From positions 43,312,969 to 43,376,968 of the forward strand of contig NC_133538.1 of the NCBI RefSeq assembly GCF_048544455.1: a stretch of 64,000 bases of DNA, in the 5' to 3' direction. Below, one piece after another: positions 48,985 through 60,692 of this stretch; the stretch's first letter is position 1; each line of letters opens with the position of its first letter. The stretch is from Silene latifolia (lineage: Eukaryota > Streptophyta > Magnoliopsida > Caryophyllales > Caryophyllaceae). Both the position numbers and the translations under genes were made by a program. The notes under the pieces are model-generated. The model did no database searches. It saw nothing but the letters and a program-made list of their open reading frames with translations, and was not told the DNA's origin.

Positions 48985-49023
48985 AATTTCCCCAAACCAA
49001 ACCCTTGCTTGTCCCCAAGCAAG
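48985..49023 (-). repeat. Polypurine tract plus hairpin at the 3' LTR
   Basis: On the + strand AATTTCCCCAAACCAAACC follows the LTR, then a perfect hairpin CTTGCTTG-TCCC-CAAGCAAG (49004-49023). On the element strand this gives hairpin, then GGTTTGGTTTGGGGAAATT, then the LTR start. Confidence 0.85.
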
Positions 49024-51350
49024 AACCAGACTCGATCTAATGACCTAATGGAACGAGTTCAATCTCAGAGCGAAATGCAACATGTAAAGCCTAAACCAAT
49101 TTAATGCTTTAACCAACAATCAATTAGCAAATGAATCATGCAAACGAGTTATGGAGTCGGTAAAACTGCTGAACCGTCAACTGTAAAGACTCATCAAATT
49201 AGACTCTCACGGGTCACTCAAATCACTCAATAAGTACAGGTGAATATATGTAAGATAAAAAGAAGTAAATGTAATGACGCTCACCTAACTACGACCTATA
49301 AGAACATGCCTGCAATATAATATGAAAGCAATCTCTACAACCGTACATACGCATTCCAACCAACAAGAGACCGTGACACATGCCGAGGTATAAATGTGGA
49401 TATGTGAGGTATGGGTAAGAAGAGGCAAAACATTTATGGTAAAGTGGAGGTACAGGTGATCAAGCTAGTACCAAAACGGAACCAAATGGCAACATCCAAC
49501 TTCTTGCTCATAATCAAACGAAACGGTACTATAGCAAGCACAAATCTCACAATTTCCAGAGATAAAAGTAATCAACTAACTCCCCATAAAATATGAATAA
49601 TGGTATGGGAGCAAAAATCGCCAAAAGATAAAGATTGAATTATGCGAATTTGATTTTTTCTCTTTCTCGAACATCAGTCGATCGACCTATAGGGGCAGTC
49701 GATCGACTGCTTAAACAGTACAGAACTCTTTTTATCTTCTTTTTTCGAATCATTTTTTTTTGTCTTTCTTTCTTTTCTTTTCTTTTCTTTCCTTCCTTTA
49801 TTTCATTTTCCCAACAAAATCTCAATAAGAGCATTTGCCACCAAAAAACGAGTAACAATCCCAAAAACTAAACTACTAGCTTGACCAAGGCAGGCTAAGT
49901 GTAGGATGTAGTAAATAGGACAAAAAGGATATTTTTGGCAGTGTGGAGCTTATGGGCGAAATGAGAAAAAGGAAACCTCTACCACATGTGTCAACTAACC
50001 ACAGACCGAATGCATACAGGTATTAAGCAGATTAAGTTCATATTTATGCACATTTATGTGACATGCCTCATAAGGAGTACTACTCACATTCCTAAATAAA
50101 CCGGTCATAGATGTCACTAGTTATAGGCTCTAATAACTCAGAAATATGATGTAGCTTGCCAATTTTCTAAGTCAAGTCTCAAGTTCAGCAAATAATTAAC
50201 GAAAACTCGTAGATATGCAATTACGATTCTACTAATAACATGTTAATCTAGCAAGGCTTAGGCAAAAACAGGTGCAAATGCTATATCATCCTTGAAATAC
50301 TACCGTTCCGACTCGACCTATATGCTAAAATAAACGTGCATTTTATGGAAATTTTTGAAAATTTTCAATTTTTTTGATGTTTTCTGTATATATAAGAGAA
50401 ATGAAATAAACAATGCAAAACAAAATTAAACGTGAATGCAAGCAAATGATATGCGACGCAAAACCCTTCCCCAAACCAAATCGCACAATGTCCCCATTGT
50501 GCAAAATCATGTAATGAAAGAAAAGAGAAATGGGAATTTGCGAGAAAATTAAATAAACATGACGTGAAGTGGAAATCGGGAACTTACAAGACTTTAAGCG
50601 CATCAAAGGAAACCTTCCCAAACCAGCGTGAGCTAGGAGGTTTCAGTAGCCAACAGTGCTACTAATAGGTACCTGAAAGACAAGCAAAACCATGCATAAA
50701 ATCGAGAAAACAATTTTTGAAGCGGTAAAATTATGCACAAATGAGACAATAGAAGAAATAAAGAAATGGACGGAAAATAAAGTGGAGTAGAAAACTCCCT
50801 TAAGTTCGCATATCGACCAAACACAGCAGGGGAGAGGTCGTGAATAGGTACAGTAGTGTCCTCGGTCGATCGACCAAGGATGGCAGTCGATCGACCCACG
50901 TGTCAGGAACAGTAGCTCCTGGAAAGTGCAACACAGTCGATCGACCAATGTGGCCAGTCGATCGACTTAAGGCACTGCTGTACTCCTTATTTCTTCGTAT
51001 TTGCTCAATAACTTGAGCTAATGAGGTCTAAAAACCTGCAAGTGCACAATAATACGCGCCCAAAATTGCTCAAAACCCAAAACAAAGTCTCAAACGTATA
51101 AAATCCTAAGCAAGCAAAATAAAATACGAAGTTTTCGCGCACACAAAAGCAATAAAAAGTGTCTTAATAGAAGCAAATAAAATGAAGTTTATAACGAACT
51201 CGATCAACTAATAGTTGATCAAGAAAGACCACGGTATGGCCCACTTGTCGGCTTCGGCTACTAGAGGTAGCCTCAATGGTGCTTATTTGAGCAAACACCC
51301 TTCTTAGCTTCCACGTCCGTATGGCTCAACGGATCAACACTCTCATCATC
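49024..51350 (-). other. Non-coding spacer of the non-autonomous Athila element
   Basis: No coding sequence is recognisable. The spacer holds a T/C-rich run (49735-49805), TCGATCGA pairs (49677-49709 and 50865-50966), and a second polypurine-plus-hairpin module at 50468-50502. In a complete Athila element the space between protease and 3' LTR would contain RT, RNase H and integrase. None is left. Confidence 0.7.
50468..50502 (-). repeat. Internal purine tract plus hairpin module
   Basis: TTCCCCAAACCAAATC is followed by the perfect hairpin GCACAATG-TCCC-CATTGTGC (50483-50502). Same layout as the module beside the LTR, about 1.5 kb away from it. Confidence 0.85.
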
Positions 51351-51689
51351 TCCCCGATCAAGGATCTCTTCGGGCTTGTCGAATCCAAATCGACTTTCTC
51401 GGCTTTGATCGCTCGTCATCAACTATCTCATCAATTCCATAGCTCAGGCAACCAAGACCTCCTCTTTGAATGATAGGCTTTGTTACAGTTGGAGCAACTT
51501 GCGGCACTTCCTTCCCCAAACCAGCCCCTGCATTATCGAAATAGACAAATCTTTCTCCAATTTGCTCCCGATCCTGGGAGGAGGGGTTAACACGTAGTAA
51601 TAGAGACAGGCAATTCGGAAGCACAAAGTACGATTTCTTTTCAGAAACCGTGTTACAAGTCACCGGCCACATGGGGTCCTTTTTCTTAG

Positions 51690-52168
51690 CAGGTTAGGCG
51701 AAGATAATGGAATGCTTGCCTACCTTGAAAGTCAAGGTTCCTAGACCGACATCTATGACTCGCACCAAAGAATGTGCGAAAATGGCCTACCCAAAATAAT
51801 GGGTATATGAGCATCCTCAGGCATGTCAAGTACAACAAAGTCAACAGGGAAGAAAAACTTCCCTATTTGGACAGGATGTCCTCTAAGACTCCTATTGGCT
51901 GGACCGCAGATCGATCACCATCGAACTGTCATGTCCGTCATCACAACCTAGTCAATTTAAGCTTCCTAGCTAGACTCAAAGGCATGACGCTTATACTAGC
52001 TCCTAGGTCACATAATGCCTTCTCAATGGAGAAGGTACCTATATTGCAAGGAACAGAAAAGCTACCCGGGTCCTCTAGCTTATGGGGTGCAGTGTGAGAC
52101 AAGTAGGAGCAAGACTCTTTAGTTAATGCAATAGTGTGAACATGTTCAAGCGACTTTTTCTTTGACAA
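51690..52168 (-). pseudogene. Athila aspartic protease region
   Basis: 52168-51941 reads HKLEDPGSFSVPCNIGTFSI then EKALCDLGASISVMPLSLA, matching the Athila protease block where the active site is D-L/S-G-A-S. After a frame change the same strand reads [20 protein letters not shown] then GRPF, the second conserved protease block. LGTLTFKVGKHSIIF closes it near 51695. It would mature the gag and pol proteins. Frameshifts make this copy doubtful. Downstream, 51672-51358 is a poorly conserved linker; no RT follows. Confidence 0.8.
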
Positions 52169-52776
52169 TAGTCAAGTTTTCATAAATTTAGTGTATCTTT
52201 GGCACTTGTTTAACTAACTCAAGGAAGGGTACCTGAACATTCAAGCTACGAATAACTTTCTCAAACTTACTAAAAGATACCTGTTCCCTTGTCGGCACTA
52301 GTCTCTCCGGATATGGGGTCAAGTAAGAAGTACCTTAGCCCTCTCCTCTAAGTTGCGCATGCCGCATCCGTGGACTTAGGGCCGGAAGTCCACCGCTTTC
52401 TCCTTGTTGAAGCTTGAACCCTCCTCAGACCGTCTTAAATGTGAGCCATGGACCGTCATTGGGTCAAACTTGAACCGGACGGACCCATCAGCACTCGGTC
52501 CGGTCCTAACACCTTCGGAGTTGTCGTGCCCCGAAACAAATGATCCCTCAAGTTATCGGGCATCGGAGGACGAAAAATCTCGCTATCAGCAGTAACCTTG
52601 GTCGATAGACCACTGTCCTCGGTCGATCGACCGTTGTGCACAGTTCCAGAAGCTCATGTAGCCAGTGTATCGGTCGATCGACGGGTATATCGATCGATCG
52701 ACGATATACCCGTAGACGCCTTTTCTTTGAATTGTTCGTTCTGACTTTGTTTTGACTCGGATCTGCCTCATTGTTT

Positions 52777-54065
52777 TCAACAAAGATCCTCGACCATGGC
52801 AGGCCCCTCCAAGGTGGACCCACTCCTTAATGTGATGGCGTTTAAGGTCTCCTTTTGGTCGGTTTGAGTCGGCAAGTGTCCCGGAGCTCGAGAGGTACTC
52901 TTACTAGCCAATTGAGCAATTTGGTTTTCTAGTAGCTTCATCCCGGCCTCTCGTGCTTGGGACTCCTTCAGCAACAAGTTTTTGAACTCAGCAAAATCAG
53001 AACCATGGGATTGTTGTTGTTGCTGCGGCACATAAGGAGGTTTCTGATATTGTTGTTGCTTTTGATGAGGAGGCACACAGGGTTGCTGCTGCGGAGGTGG
53101 AGTTGGATTTAGGACATTCTGGCTACTCCACCTCAGGTTGGGATGAACAATGGGCTCATAGTAGGTGTTCGTCTGCCTATAGTGTTGAAAGGCAGCACAA
53201 GATTCAAAGGGACTAGGACAATTATTCGAAACGTGTCCCTCAACTCCACACCTTTCACGACGAAAGGACCGTCGACACAAAGATTTACTTGGTACATCCC
53301 ACCTTTTGAAGCTCCTCCTAATTCATATTTGTCGAATCTCGCAGTGAGAGCCTCAAGTGCAAAGAACAGAGGAAGATTCAAAGAGCTCTCCTCTGGTTCC
53401 CTCTGGAATTCCCATACTCAACCTTGTGGGTAGCTAGATCGTCAATGATCTTCCACCCCTTGGTTGCTCCCAGTTTTTTCAAGAAAATCGGCCATTGGGC
53501 TGCGACATCCAAAATAGCCCTCGATCGTCATACACCCATTATAGAAATGATTTCACAAGCTCCATTTTTCAAAACCATGGTGCGGTATGGTTCGAACCAG
53601 CTTCTTAAATCGGACCCATGCCTCGTGGAAGTTCTCATCCGGCCCTTGTTTGAAACTTGTGATTTGGGCTCTAATAGCAATCGTCTTAGAAGCAAAAAAG
53701 TACTTCTTGTAGAATGCCAATGCCAAGGAATTCCGGTCGGTGATCCCATGAACGGTTCGGTCCGGATCTCTATACCACTCCCTTGCAAAGATCACGAAGG
53801 GAGAAGATAAACATGGTCTCCTTGATCCGGTCTTGGGTCACGCCGGGGGTGGGGGTATGGAAATGCAGATGAGTCAATAAAGGTCTCCATCTCGCTTAGC
53901 CGCATCTTCATTTGCGCCTCCCCCAAACTGGTTTCTCTCAACCATATTGATGTATGAAGGCTTTGGTTCGAACTTCCCGGCATCTCCTGGTAATTCGAAC
54001 CCCTTATATAAGTTGTCACCGTTTGTCGGCTCGGAATGACTAGCTATACTCGCTTCCTCGGCCAT
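52777..54065 (-). pseudogene. Athila gag, frameshifted
   Basis: Right to left: MAEEASIASHSEPTNGDNLY at 54065; the capsid block REWYRDPDRTVHGITDRNSL, AFYKKYFFASKTIAIRAQI and FHEAWVRFKKLVRTIPHHG (53795-53553); the zinc knuckle CGVEGHVSNNCPS near 53245; a Q-rich linker; and LENQIAQLAS...GHLPTQTDQKETLNAITLRS (about 52935-52830), the classic Athila gag-protease junction. Pieces lie in different frames with stops between, so the protein is not made whole. It would form the particle shell. Confidence 0.82.
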
Positions 54066-54382
54066 GACTGGAATTTCCGGAGAAGTAACTGTCTCGGCTG
54101 AAGAAGTGGAAATGGGTGAAGATCAGGGGTCTTCCTCGAACAGCTCGTTCTCGTGATAGCTTGACAGAGTACTCGGCTCTTCCTCTGTCGGTAATACCCT
54201 TTGTGATCGTCTCAACTCGCGCAAAGATTTCTCTATCTCAGGATTGAAGGGTACTAGTTCACCATCCTGTGACCTGCGCATAAGAAGAAACTACAAAAAG
54301 AATATAAGAAAAGTTTAAGGAACAGAAGCCCTTTAAACTAAGAAAGACTAAAAATAAAACAACTAAAATTAGGACTATTGCC

Positions 54383-54400
54383 TCCCCGGCAACGACACCA
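54383..54400 (-). other. Primer-binding site (tRNA-Asp type)
   Basis: TCCCCGGCAACGACACCA differs at two bases from the tRNA-Asp 3' end. It lies five bases from the 5' LTR. Confidence 0.8.
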
Positions 54401-54405
54401 AAATT

Positions 54406-55910
54406 TGATACCCGTCGTGAGGTGTCAAAAATAAGATTTATAATTTCCAACTACAACTATAGCTAGTGGCAGTCGGGTCGAACCACAGAGAGGCAGATGT
54501 AAATTCTAGTTGTCTAAATTCAGTCCAAGGTAACAAGTATGGGGGTTGAGTTGATTTGGTCTAAAGCTAAGAATAAATAAAAACAGTAAACTAAAAAGAT
54601 GGCTTAAACAGATAAAGAAGGGGTACTAGGATGTTCGGTTCATTAAAGCTTCGGCGGCAGCATACTAAGTCGGTCTGAATCAAACACAAGTGAGGCGGGA
54701 AACAAGAGGTCCTCTCGGTCCACTCTTAACAGATAGTATCTTTCGATCTCGCTATAGGTCCCTAATGTCACTAATACTGACTCTCGTCCTGAAAAGTAAC
54801 TAACGGTCTAAACTATACCTATCTTTCGACCTCGACACGCTTTAGTCATCTTAATTGGTGGTCAAACAACTTTCCCTATCTTTCGATCTAATGGGTCGGT
54901 CATAAATTAAGCATCTAACCGGTCGCATGCATTCGATTCGTTAAATACAACATTAAAATCAATTAAAACGAAGGGTAACCTCACGAGGTCAGTCGATCGA
55001 CCGAGAATGTCAGTCGATCGACTGACGCGCGAATTCAGTCCGTGTTCAATACTTTGCCGCCTACGCTAAAATTCGCCTACATCCTAGCACAAATAATCTA
55101 GCTACTCATGCTAAGGGTAAAAACAATAATAACGATGATGAAACTAACTAATGAATTCATGCTTGAAACGATAAAGTAAACAATTAACATAGACAAATAA
55201 TATTGGCTTTGGGAACCTAACTAGCAATTCTATACTAATGAAGAAATAAAGAAGAACTAAAATTAGGGCAGAGGAATACCGAAAATCGCAGGAGAACAGT
55301 AACGGAATGATTAGAAGTATGAATAAAATCTGATGCAAACGATATCCCAAACTCTAACTATTAAAGCTAATGTAAAACTGATGAATTTCTGAATAAAAAC
55401 TAGATGCCTAACTCAATGTTTCTAGGTTACGTTATATAGCAATTAACGTAACTTCTTATTTCCTAAACCTAGCATCATGGGCTTGCGCTTCCTCAGTCTT
55501 TTAATTCTCGTCTGGAATAGCAGTTGGGTCGATCGACTGATAGGACTGGTCGATCGACCGTCTTCAAAGAAACAAGAGCTTCGAACCCGATGGTTGGTCG
55601 ATCGATCGATGGAGGTGGTCGATCGACTGATTAAGCTGCTACTAGACTTTTATAAACTCGTGGACTTGTCTTTTGGGCCTTGAATTGCGCACCAAGCTCG
55701 TTCCTCGGGTGAATACTTCACGTCATATGCAATGCAGGATACTCGGGGACGGATTTAGCTCGATTTCCGTTGGATTCTTCACATTTCTGCAATAATGTAC
55801 AAAATACGGAAGTAGACGGAAATAGGGAGAAATGCAGCATAAACTACATGAATGAGCTCTGAAATGCGTGTAAAATGGGATGTAAAACATCATATAAAAG
55901 ACACGCATCA
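54406..55910 (-). mobile_element. 5' LTR of the non-autonomous Athila element
   Basis: Same length (1505 bp) and same ends as the LTR at 47480-48984. Differences are scattered substitutions and small indels, including changes inside the TCGATCGA cluster at 55528-55630. Confidence 0.92.
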
Positions 55911-55915
55911 TTAAT

Positions 55916-56374
55916 CTTCCAGAATACTTGATTTGCAATTACTGTGGCTCTACTGGACATATACAAGTCAATTGTATCAAACTTGATTTGGATAAGCAAA
56001 AGAATGTCAAAACTGTTAAGACTTGTGATTTCATAGTGGAAGATGATGTCTCAACTATAGATGAATCTAACGATAATGAAGAACATAATAACGAGTTTAG
56101 ATGGACTTATGATATGGCTTTTGATTACTCATATGTTCCTTCAAAATCAAACAAAATAAATGAGAATCGAAAGCATACATTCAAGCATAAAGTTCATAAT
56201 ACTAAACCTAGAGCGTCTCATGAAGGTACTAGACCTAGTGCTACTTTTGTTAGAACAAAACCTAGAGTACCTTATGTTCCGATTGTTAGACAAAGACCAA
56301 GACAACCCAATGTTAAAGCCAAAAGAATAATGAGACAAGTATGGGTTAGAAAGGATCAAATATATAGTCACTAA
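55916..56374 (+). pseudogene. Copia gag, C-terminal part
   Basis: After excision of the Athila element and one TTAAT copy, the reading frame from 47479 continues directly as LPEYLICNYCGSTGHIQVNC. This is an intact CCHC zinc knuckle (C-x2-C-x4-H-x4-C). A basic, P/R-rich tail follows (KPRVPYVPIVRQRPRQP, then RIMRQVWVRKDQIYSH) to a stop at 56374. The frame match shows that the gag was open here when the Athila element inserted. Confidence 0.85.
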
Positions 56375-56439
56375 CCATAAAGGACCCAACTTAGCTTGGG
56401 TACCTAAAAGTTGTATTTGATTCATTTGCAGATAGTAGT

Positions 56440-58592
56440 GAAAGAAAATAATCTATGATATCTCGACAGTGGATGCTTGAGACACATGACAGGAGACGGA
56501 AATCTTTTTCTTTCACTAGATCCCTTCTTCGGTGGTAAAGTTACTTTTGGAGATAACAAGAAGGGTAGGATTATTGGAGTAGGAAAAATTGGAATTTCAA
56601 CTTCCCATTTAATCGATAAAGTATATCTGGTAAGTGGTCTTAAACATAACTTACTTAGTATTTCTCAATTATGTGACAGAGGAAATAGAGTTGTTTTTCA
56701 TGACGATGTTTGTCGTATCATAATTGAAGGTACTAGTAATGTTTTACTTGAGGGTCACCGTATGAGGAATGTGTATATGATTGACTTAAATGTTATCAAT
56801 AAAAATTCCTTCTCGTGTATGAAAGCAACCTCAGATGATTCTAGTTTGTGGCACAAGAGGTTTGCATACATTAGTCCAACTATTTTAAAGAAACTTAAGT
56901 CCATGGATTTAGTTGAAGGCTTGCCCTCAATTAAATTCGAGCAAGAGACAATGTGTGACTCATGTGCCCGCTGCAAATATGTTAGATCCTCATTTAAACC
57001 AAAAAGAGTAGTTAGCATTAAACGACCACTTGAGATGGTAGACATGGATTTATGTGGACCTATGAAAGTTAGAAGCCGTGGTGGATCAAAGTATATATTT
57101 GTTCTAGTCGATGATTACTCAAGGTATGTCTGGCCAATCTTCCTTTCCTCTAAAGATGAAACTTTCGATGAATTTGTGGTATTAATGAAGCTTGCCCAAA
57201 ATAAATATGATAAAAATCTCATTTCGATTCAGACGGATCACGGCACGGAATTTGATAATCAATTGTTTATAGAATTTTGTAGGGAAAATGGTGTGGGGCA
57301 TAACTTCTCCGCACCACGTACCCCACAACAAAATGGCGTCGTGGAACGTATGAATCGAACTCTAGAGGATATGGCTCGTACTATGCTTTTGTGTAGTGGC
57401 CTCCCTAGAAGTTTTTGGGCAGAAGTTGTTAGTACCGCATGCTATGTGCATAATAGAGCTATGATCCGACCAATTTTGAAAAAGACTCCCTATGAACTTT
57501 TAAGAGGGAGAAAACCCAATATATCACATCTCCGTTGCTTCGGGAGCAAATGCTTTGTTCACAATAACGGAAAAGACAATTTAGGAAAATTTGACCCCCG
57601 AAGTGACGAAGCTGTTTTTCTGGGATATTCGGATCATAGTAAAGCTTACAAAGTGTTCAATAAAAGAACCTTGTGCATAGAAGAAAGTGTTCATGTCCGT
57701 TTTGACGATGATAATGTGTTTGATAAAGTTGAACAGGAAGAAGAGGATCCAGATAAGCCCAATTTCTTTTTAGCAAGAAATGAGCCCTTAACTGAAGTTG
57801 AAGATATTCAAGGTATCAATGATGAACTAGATAATTCTGCAAACGATCCTAAGAGAAGTGATGAGTCCGTAGTTAATTATACTATTGACCCTTCTTTAGA
57901 TAAGAAAAAACATCTTGAAGTTATACCTAATGTTGTTGTAACTTCCGATCCAAATCATGAAATTTCTAATGAAGTTAGTGATACTTCTGAAGAAAATCCC
58001 GAGTCCAACTCAGGGGGAACAAATCATGATTCCACGTCTGCAGATGGTGCAAGTTCATCAAATGATAATGAGCCTAGAGTTCTCAAAAAGTGGAAACATC
58101 AAAGCTCCCACCCTTTGGACAAAATCCTAGGGGATCTAGAACAAGGCATTAAAACTAGAAGGTCCTTGAATAATTTCTGCTCGTTCTGTTCTTTTCTATC
58201 AACCTTTGAACCTACCAATATTAAAGAAGCTCTTGCTCAACCTGATTGGATAACCGCTATGCAAGATGAGCTTCAACAATTCGAACGCAATAAGGTATGA
58301 CACTTAGTGCCACGACCTAGTGATCGAACTGTTATTGGTACAAGATGGGTGTTCAGAAATAAACTGGACGATGCAGGACTTATTACAAGAAACAAGGCAT
58401 GACTAGTTGTCCAAGGCTACAATCAACAAGAAGAGATCGATTATGACGTGACCTTTGCACCCTTAGCAATACTTGAGGCTATTCGTCTCATTATTGCCTT
58501 TGCTGCTCATAAAGGAATGAAATTATTCCAAATGGATGTTAAGACTGCATTTCTTAATCGCTATTTGGAAGAAGAAGTTTATGTAGAATAAC
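56440..58592 (+). pseudogene. Copia pol: protease end, integrase, start of RT
   Basis: 56465 begins DSGCLRHMTGDGNLF, the copia protease active-site block. The preceding Trp codon appears as TGA. Integrase: LWHKRFAYIS...MCDSCARCKY (HHCC zinc finger; the second His of the usual L-x-H position is A/Y here), then DMDLCGPMKVRSRGGSKYIF, SIQTDHGTEFDNQLF and PQQNGVVERMNRTLEDMART, giving the D, D and E residues. RT starts WITAMQDELQQFERNKV then TGA at 58298 (Trp expected), TRWVFRNKL, TGA at 58399 (Arg expected), VVQGYNQQEEIDYDVTFAP, LFQMDVKTAFLNRYLEEEVY, and is cut at 58593 by the next Athila element. Confidence 0.9.
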
Positions 58593-59968
58593 TGACACGT
58601 CTGTCGCATACCTGTCAAAAATAACCAACTGGCCAACTAACTAATATAGCTAGGGAAGTCGGGTCGAATCCACAGAGAGGTAGGAAATTGACTGCTAAAA
58701 CTAGGCTCGTCTAAGTAACCAATTTTGGGGGGTTATAAATCGTGATTTCTAACCTAACAGAGTAAGGGAAAGAGAAATAAAAGGAGGAGTTAACAGATAA
58801 AAGAGAGTAGCTGAGACAAGCGGTTCGCCATAATCATCCAGTTGAGTGATCTAGGTCCCAGTCAACGCAAAGACGGTCTAAAGGGTAGCGAACGTCACCT
58901 TTCGGTCCTTAATTCACCCTAAAGTGTAAACAGTTTAACTTTCGCCCTCGCTGCAATACTCTATTGTTCGCTACTAGTCTCCCTCTTCCAACCTTTCGGT
59001 CCAGGTCAAGGTCCACCAAGAATAAGGGTCTAATTGCGTCGACTCAATTAGGCAATTACGATTATTTGTAGCATTTAAACAACAAAGACAAGACCGCATT
59101 GATCTAGTAATTCGATTACTCTCCTTCAAATCATGGGTCCCCTATAGTCTCAAAGATAGGAAATTAGCTACTCATAATTGTCAGATTAACAATAACAATA
59201 ACCAAACGATTAAAACTAAACATGATGAATAATCTAATTGATTGAACGGTTACAAAGTAAAGAGAGAGAAGGAATTAAAAACAATAAATACGATAAAGAA
59301 GTAAATTAAATTGATAATACCGAATTCGAGTAGCAAGAATAGAATTCCCAAGAACAGTGACAAAAGTAACAGATCAAAATGTACGCAGTAAAGGAGATGG
59401 GAGTAACGTAGTGTTCTCCCCAGTCTTATACTGAAAAATTGTCTTAAACCTAATCTATGGACTGATTACAAAAGCCCATAAAAGATTAGGCGGAAATAAA
59501 CCAAAAACACACGAAATCCTCTCGATCGAAAGCGGAGAGATTACTCGATCGAACTCCAAGTCACTCGATCGAGCTAGAGCAACCCCTCGATCGAGCACGC
59601 TCATTGGACCTCCTCGATCGACTCCTTAAGCTGGTCGATCGACCAGTCTTGAGTGGATAAAGCATTCGATCGAACACCAAAGCATTCGATCGAGCTATAT
59701 AAGCGCATCAGGACTTGAATTCCTTCCTTAGCTCAGCTCATACGTCCTCCAAGTGTAAGATTCCTAAGCTTCGGCTCCTCATTTCCCATAAATGCATACA
59801 ATTAGGACAATTAAGGCTCGATTTAGCTCCTCCTCGGTCAATTCCTGCAAATTACAATAAACGGACCAAAGTAGAATATTCGGGGTATTTGTAGCCAGAT
59901 GCTACATAAAAAGCACAAGAATGCGTGTAAAAATGAGGTGAAAACCTTATATAAAAGACACGCATCAA
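58593..59968 (-). mobile_element. 3' LTR of the pol-bearing Athila element
   Basis: On the + strand it runs TGACACGTCTGTCGCATACC ... AAAAGACACGCATCA, 1376 bp. CTCGATCGA-type palindromes cluster at 59520-59695 (at least nine). Ends and several internal words match the reversed solo LTR at 3448-4956. No coding signal. Confidence 0.88.
59520..59695. repeat. TCGATCGA palindrome cluster in an LTR
   Basis: At least nine copies of the octamer TCGATCGA or its shortened forms, usually as CTCGATCGAG or TTCGATCGAG, are spaced 15-30 bases apart. Comparable clusters lie at 3729-3918, 48067-48105, 48604-48705, 49677-49709, 50865-50966, 52615-52706, 55528-55630 and 61577-61765. Confidence 0.9.
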
Positions 59969-60007
59969 ATCTCCCCAAACCAAACCTTTGCTTGTCCCCA
60001 AGCAAAT
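59969..60007 (-). repeat. Polypurine tract plus hairpin at the 3' LTR
   Basis: AATCTCCCCAAACCAAACC is followed by the hairpin TTTGCTTG-TCCC-CAAGCAAA (59988-60007). Compared with the module at 49004, one stem pair is changed on both sides (C-G to T-A), keeping the pairing. Confidence 0.85.
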
Positions 60008-60607
60008 ATGAATGCAACTAAGGGTGAACAAAAGAACGGGACCAACACATCAGCTACAAATCATCTACCGGAACCAATTTAATGCAACAAAATGACAAAG
60101 TGGAAACCGAAAAGTGCAAACGAGTTAAATTAATGTTTCAAGCTTACTGAACCGTCGACCTTGCAAGACTCAAAGATGTCGGACTCTCATGGGTCGCTCA
60201 TCACTCAAAATCAAGTACAAGGTGAGTATATATGTGAAAGATAGGGAAGAATCAGACACTCACCTAACTCGACCTATAAGAACATGCATGCAGTTAACAT
60301 GAATAAAGTCTCTACAACCGTACATATGCATTCCAACCACACTAATGACCAAGACACGTGCCGAGGACTTACATTTGGGTTAGTGAGATAATGGGTAAGA
60401 AGGGGCTAAAACGAATTTGGACATGTGGGGTTAATAGCTAGGCTAGCAACAACGGATCCAAATATAAACGCATCCCAACTTCATACTCATAATGACTAGA
60501 TGAAACGGTGCAAAATTTATGCACTAAACTCATAAAACACCAAAAGTCGTCAACTCCCCATAAGATATAAATAAGGCATGGGAGTGTGAAACGTTGCGCA
60601 ATTCTCA

Positions 60608-60692
60608 TTCTTTTTTTTTTTTCTGAATTTTTCTCTGTCTTTCTTTTTCTTTTTTTTTTCGCACCCTTTTTTTTTTTTTTTTTTTTTTCGTT
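60608..60692. repeat. T-rich low-complexity run
   Basis: Runs of 9 to 20 T interrupted by short CTG/CGCACCC words. Confidence 0.9.

Larger units (their letters stand above)
47480..55910 (-). mobile_element. Complete non-autonomous Athila element, TSD TTAAT
   Basis: Two 1505-bp LTRs (47480-48984 and 54406-55910) have TG...CA ends and the flanks are TTAAT on both sides (47475-47479 and 55911-55915). On the minus strand: 5' LTR, tRNA-Asp-type primer site (54400-54383), gag remnants (54065-52777), aspartic protease (52168-51690), then about 2.7 kb with no RT, RNase H or integrase, a polypurine tract and the 3' LTR. The element must rely on another for transposition. By eye the LTRs differ at roughly 2% of positions. 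Confidence 0.92.
44122..58592 (+). mobile_element. SIRE-like copia element split by two Athila insertions
   Basis: The order is 5' LTR (44122-45433), initiator-Met primer site (45436), a long gag, then protease, integrase and the start of RT. The gag is interrupted by a complete Athila-type element (47480-55910). The RT is interrupted at 58593 by a second one that runs out of the window, so the copia 3' end is not seen. Large gag with two zinc-knuckle positions and a coiled-coil segment, long LTR and C-rich LTR end suggest the SIRE/Maximus lineage. Confidence 0.85.

Noticed and set aside
49640..49871. Open frames on both strands around a T/C-rich run
   Set aside because: Composition artefact in the Athila spacer.
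48067..52706. CRISPR-like or tRNA-like reading of the regularly repeated TCGATCGA words
   Set aside because: Spacing is irregular, the words are short palindromes inside LTRs, and the host is a plant. Not a CRISPR array.
53143..53810. Plus-strand open frames of 96-128 codons
   Set aside because: They are shadows of the Athila gag, which reads on the minus strand.
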